This document shows, piece after piece, positions 60,779 to 64,000 of a DNA stretch of 64,000 nt. The notes under the pieces were generated by a model that was not told the DNA's origin, searched no databases, and worked only from the letters and a program-made list of their open reading frames with translations. Location: contig JAUIER010000019.1 in the NCBI GenBank assembly GCA_030429765.1, forward strand, positions 1 to 64,000, given 5' to 3'. Position 1 is the first letter of the stretch. Every line of letters begins with the position of its first letter. Position numbers and translations under genes: made by a program. The DNA comes from a bacterium (GTDB lineage Bacteria; Omnitrophota; Gorgyraeia; Zapsychrales; Zapsychraceae).

Positions 60779-61399
60779 ATGAAAAAACTACTTTTAGCTG
60801 TGATCGCTGCTCTTGCAGGCCTTACGCTGATGGCTATGCCGGCCAGCGCTCAAGTCGATTTTTTCATCGACGCTGAAGTACCTGCGGCCAATGGGGCCAC
60901 GTTTGCGGTCAGCCAGGTCACACCTGGGCCACCGGAAGTTTTCACACCGGTTAACACGTTCAACCTGGACTTCCAGACGTTGACGCTGGATACTGTTAAC
61001 GGGATCTTCATCCCAAGCTTTTTCTGGGTCGTTGATGTCGGAAGTAACGGAGCCGGTTTTCCGGATGTGCAGTTTGCCTACACAGATACAGCAAACCCGA
61101 ATGGTGGATTGAACAACGGGACCGGATTAGGCGGCCGAGGTACGATCGCTTATGCCGAAGTTGTCACCAACACCAACGGAACACAAACAGTTAACCTGAT
61201 CCGCGGAGAAAGTCTGGATGACGCCAACACATCAGGCGGCATCGATGAGACAGATTACGCCAACGGTTTCCTACGTTTTTCAGTCGGTATCGCGACAGGA
61301 GATCCAAGTCTTTCTGAAGGTAGCGCGACGCCATTTACAGCGGCTGACCAACCGGGAACATACAGCGGAACCCTAACGGTTACAGCAACGTTTGATTAA
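60779..61399 (+). CDS. Putative major fibre subunit (pilin-like)
   Basis: 206 residues behind GAGAGGGG. A clear signal peptide (KKLLLAVIAALAGLTLMAMPASA) and a beta-rich, Asn/Thr-rich mature chain with no Cys. It ends PGTYSGTLTVTATFD, the final-strand pattern of CS1/Csu/spore-coat-U subunits. A strong hairpin with GNRA loop follows before the chaperone gene, as in operons where the subunit is made in excess. The 135-base gap upstream contains an unused AAGGAGGTG. Confidence 0.58.
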   Translation: MKKLLLAVIAALAGLTLMAMPASAQVDFFIDAEVPAANGATFAVSQVTPGPPEVFTPVNTFNLDFQTLTLDTVNGIFIPSFFWVVDVGSNGAGFPDVQFAYTDTANPNGGLNNGTGLGGRGTIAYAEVVTNTNGTQTVNLIRGESLDDANTSGGIDETDYANGFLRFSVGIATGDPSLSEGSATPFTAADQPGTYSGTLTVTATFD

Positions 61400-61441
61400 T
61401 CGGTAACATCACATTGGTGATGAAACCTTAGACGAAAGGAT

Positions 61442-61467
61442 GAGGGGCGGAAGCAATTCCGCTCCTC
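61442..61467 (+). terminator. GNRA-capped hairpin between subunit and chaperone genes
   Basis: GAGGGGCGGAA (61442-61452) pairs with TTCCGCTCCTC (61457-61467), eleven pairs with one G-U, closed by a GCAA tetraloop. There is no long T-run, so it may act as a processing or attenuation element that keeps the subunit message abundant. It also excludes an upstream start for the chaperone. Confidence 0.55.
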
Positions 61468-61478
61468 ATTGTTCCATT

Positions 61479-62279
61479 ATGTATAGAATATTTGTATGCT
61501 TCATTCTGGTATTGACAGCCTGGGCCGGTGACGCCGCCGCTCAATTGCTGATGGAAAAAAGCCGTGTGGAAATGACGGTCACGCCCGGTGAAACCATTGT
61601 GGATTCCATGATCCTGCACAACACGGGCGGTCAGCCGGCCGACGTCAAGATCTACTGGCAGGATTTTACGTATTTGCCTCCGTATGACGGTGAAAAGAAA
61701 TTTTCTCAGCCTGGGACCAGCGAATACACCATGGGCGAATGGATCACCTATTCACCGCAGCTGATGACGCTGCCGCCGCAGGGTAAACGTGAGATCAATT
61801 ACACGATTCGAGTCCCGGAAGATGCCAAGGGCGGATACTACGGTGTGCTGTTTTTCGAGCAGGGGTTAGGGTACGGTACAACGTCAACCGGGGTTAATAT
61901 TATCACCCGACTCGGCTCGCTGTTTTTTATCGAATCAAGTGATCGGAATCGAGACGCCGCGGTGAAGGATGTCGCGATTAACCAGAAATTTATTGAAGGT
62001 AAGTTTGAAAACAAGGGTGACGTGTTTATGTTCCCCAAAGGTGTTTACTACCTGATGGACTATGATGGTGTGGTCACGGACCGGGGCGAGGTGGATAAGA
62101 TGTATGTGATCCCCGGAGCAGTTAAAGATTTTAAGATTTACATGAGCGACGATATCGATCCCGGTCAGTACACAATGGTGCTGACGTTTGATCTGGGTGA
62201 AGGTGATAGTGTCGTCAAAGAGATTGATTTTACCAAGAATCAGCGCGGACAACTTAACATTACACAACTTCGAGATTAG
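61479..62279 (+). CDS. Periplasmic fimbrial chaperone-like protein
   Basis: 266 residues from ATG 61479, just behind the hairpin. A signal peptide (RIFVCFILVLTAWAGDAAA) and two immunoglobulin-like domains. Domain 1: VEMTVTPGETIVDSMILHNT, VKIYWQDFTYLPPYDG, LMTLPPQGKREINYTIRVP, GGYYGVLFFEQG. This resembles PapD/DUF916-type chaperones that hold subunits by donor-strand complementation. Domain 2 ends VVKEIDFTKNQRGQLNITQL. It follows the major subunit gene, as expected for a chaperone-assembly operon. Confidence 0.62.
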   Translation: MYRIFVCFILVLTAWAGDAAAQLLMEKSRVEMTVTPGETIVDSMILHNTGGQPADVKIYWQDFTYLPPYDGEKKFSQPGTSEYTMGEWITYSPQLMTLPPQGKREINYTIRVPEDAKGGYYGVLFFEQGLGYGTTSTGVNIITRLGSLFFIESSDRNRDAAVKDVAINQKFIEGKFENKGDVFMFPKGVYYLMDYDGVVTDRGEVDKMYVIPGAVKDFKIYMSDDIDPGQYTMVLTFDLGEGDSVVKEIDFTKNQRGQLNITQLRD

Positions 62280-62415
62280 CAAAGGATAGACGCAGCATAG
62301 CAACGATCAGTTTACACGCGATAGGATTTGAACGATTTGGCAAAACTCTTGGCCCGGATTAGTTAGGGCCGCATACATCACGGCAATTTGATCTGTACAT
62401 CTGCGAACGCGAAAC

Positions 62416-64000
62416 ATGAAACGGCCACCGAGAATTTTCACATATATCATCATCTTTCTGTTCGCGACGACGCAAACCGCATTCGGGGCCGGAGGCAAAT
62501 CGTTCCGGTTCTATCTCAACGAGGCCAAGCAGGCGATCAAGTCGTACGACTATCCCAAGGCCTTGTACTACATTCAAACGGCGCATGCCGCCGATCCTTC
62601 CAGTGAAGAACCCTTCGAGCTTCTGGTCCGAATTCCCACCTTCAGTGAGTATGAACAAAGCTTTAAATACTTTTATGACCTGGCCACCGATTATTACAAT
62701 CAGGGTGACTACGAGACGGCATGGTTTTACTATCGAGCTGCGCGGCAGGTGGATCCGCAGATTGATGGGGTGCGTCAGGCCGTTGAGCACGTGGACCGGG
62801 TGATTCACGGATTTGAACAGCCGCGGGTGCAGCCCGTTAAACGGGTCCACCGGCAGCCGGTCAGTCATCGGCAGATGTCGGTGGATGTGTATCCGGACCT
62901 GGCCAAGGGGCCGCCTTATGTTGTGGAACATTCTCCGCAAGTCGATGCCATTCTGGCCAAGTATCAGCCCGACGCGGTCAGCCAACGAACACCGGTGACG
63001 GCACGCCGTCGGTCGGCCGTTCGCAGCGAGCCCAAGACCAAGATCGCCAACCGGTCCCGGACGTCTCCAAGGACCGAGACCTCGAGACCTGAGGGATTTA
63101 TCCGGACCAATCTGGCGCAGGAGGCCATTCGCACCCGGCGGGCGCAACGTACCCCAACGGCACCGGTATCACAGCCCTCTCAGCGTCGTGTGAAACTCTC
63201 CGAACGGGAGTTGGCCATGGATGCGGCCATCCAGGCGCAGCAGCAGGCGATGGCGGATGAACCGGCGGACGAGCCAGCCGTGAAAACAAGCGACGGACCT
63301 GTCTCACTGGAAGGCAAGGATGTCCGTTCAATGGTATCTCGATTCAGGGGTGAACGAAAGTTCAAGCCCATTGCCGATCCGGCTTTAAAATCGGCAGAAA
63401 GCAATTTACGCGAGATCAAAGAGTCATTCATGCCGTCAGGGGATAGCTCCCAACCGTCAGATGTATCAGCGATTCCCAAAGATCCGACCACCGTTAAGAA
63501 AGTGGTGTCGCGAACCACGCCGCGTATCAGTCCGATCAGCAAGACAATGGTGACTGAGTCACGAGTCACCAAGGCGCCGGCGCAGCCACGCATCAAATCC
63601 GAGTCGGTATACGAGGCCCGTCAACGGCAACGACAGCGCAGTCAGATTGAGCAGCGCAAGACGATTTCTTCCACACGCAAAGAGGTGATCGAAGCCGAGA
63701 ACTTGCTGGAGTTAGATTCCGATTTATGGAGCAAGCAGCCCGGTACGGTCATTGAAATCGAATTTGATCAGACTCTTGAGATGCGCGGACGTCAGGTCCG
63801 CCGGTTTGTCGCGTTCGAGGAGAACGTGATCGATGTTCAGCGTAAGGACAAAGACAGTATTTTTCTCACGGCCATTCAGCGCGGATCGACGCTGTTTCAT
63901 GTTTGGGATGAGACCGGGCGTTGGACGTTCAACATCAAAGGGGTTCTGCCGACTCCCAAGTATGCGTCTCAGCAGCGGATTGAGGATGACCTGGTCACAC
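62416..64000 (+). CDS. Secreted protein with TPR-like N-terminus and secretin-type pilus-assembly N-domain (3' end outside window)
   Basis: An open frame of 528 codons from ATG 62416 with no stop before the window ends. The signal peptide is RIFTYIIIFLFATTQTAFGA. A TPR-like helical pair follows (YLNEAKQAIKSYDYPKALYY, YYNQGDYETAWFYYRAARQV), then a long basic, Pro/Gln/Arg-rich disordered stretch (about 140-425). A domain like that of CpaC/RcpA secretins (pilus assembly N-domain) begins near 440: PGTVIEIEFDQTLEMRG, then VRRFVAFEENVIDVQRKDKD and GSTLFHVWDETGRWTFNIKG. It is likely an outer-membrane conduit or its partner for the fibre. Confidence 0.6.
   Translation, partial: MKRPPRIFTYIIIFLFATTQTAFGAGGKSFRFYLNEAKQAIKSYDYPKALYYIQTAHAADPSSEEPFELLVRIPTFSEYEQSFKYFYDLATDYYNQGDYETAWFYYRAARQVDPQIDGVRQAVEHVDRVIHGFEQPRVQPVKRVHRQPVSHRQMSVDVYPDLAKGPPYVVEHSPQVDAILAKYQPDAVSQRTPVTARRRSAVRSEPKTKIANRSRTSPRTETSRPEGFIRTNLAQEAIRTRRAQRTPTAPVSQPSQRRVKLSERELAMDAAIQAQQQAMADEPADEPAVKTSDGPVSLEGKDVRSMVSRFRGERKFKPIADPALKSAESNLREIKESFMPSGDSSQPSDVSAIPKDPTTVKKVVSRTTPRISPISKTMVTESRVTKAPAQPRIKSESVYEARQRQRQRSQIEQRKTISSTRKEVIEAENLLELDSDLWSKQPGTVIEIEFDQTLEMRGRQVRRFVAFEENVIDVQRKDKDSIFLTAIQRGSTLFHVWDETGRWTFNIKGVLPTPKYASQQRIEDDLVT

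Overview
The window looks like a chromosome segment of an uncultured Gram-negative bacterium, most likely Candidatus Omnitrophota (OP3). This is an inference from gene content, not a search. The Gram-negative signs are a FadL-type barrel end, many lipobox lipoproteins, a PEP-CTERM protein and a pilin/chaperone cluster. The strongest taxonomic hint is a pair of giant secreted proteins (46-59 kb) sharing an N-terminal block (LSPYE-(R/K)-(D/N)-RIIPD, TEMGRDLLAQDYLLKQLTAS) that I associate with Omnitrophota genomes. Genes are dense and mostly on the + strand; only 5.5-8.1 kb is on the - strand.

Layout. 0-8.1 kb: a FadL-type fragment, then a signalling block: a PhcB-like methyltransferase, a 7TM-GAF histidine kinase, a receiver and a GAF/HD-GYP protein, facing a minus-strand XRE-cupin regulator/receiver/histidine kinase operon. 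8.1-10.4 kb: a secreted beta-propeller-like protein and SpoVG. 10.4-23.6 kb: a polymorphic toxin region. A 2847-residue SpvB/RHS protein carries a C-terminal toxin and an EF-Tu-domain-III-like candidate immunity gene. Two mini RHS toxin cassettes follow, with their own signal peptides and candidate immunity genes. 23.7-27.4 kb: VapBC, a PEP-CTERM lamin-tail protein and a lipoprotein/M48 protease operon. 27.5-29.5 kb: a receiver, serS and tRNA-Ser(UGA).

29.6-32.7 kb is an AT-rich island of immunity-like and hypothetical genes behind the tRNA. 32.8-46.1 kb is more ordinary: a nuclease-family protein, a GFA protein, a MORN/YwqK-like repeat protein, HD-GYP, a recombinase-like protein with degenerate catalytic motifs, two TMTC-like TPR glycosyltransferases, a methyltransferase, a tandem receiver and a GT39-like membrane glycosyltransferase. 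46.3-59.1 kb holds the two giant proteins. Both have a signal sequence, a shared N-terminal block and a shared C-terminal block (GGIDL ... DGFVPVIINI-P), with unrelated cargo between: a PLP enzyme, DUF89-like, two methyltransferase and kinase-like domains in one, a zincin/TM/LysM array in the other. 59.2-64 kb encodes an apparent chaperone-dependent surface fibre: a three-domain beta protein, a major subunit, a chaperone and a protein with a secretin-type N-terminal domain that runs off the window.

The most promising undescribed material is (1) the bookended giant-protein family, (2) the RHS toxin with an EF-Tu-mimic candidate immunity protein plus donor-like mini cassettes, and (3) the unusual fibre-assembly cluster. 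All functional statements come from motif recognition by eye; no database search was possible.
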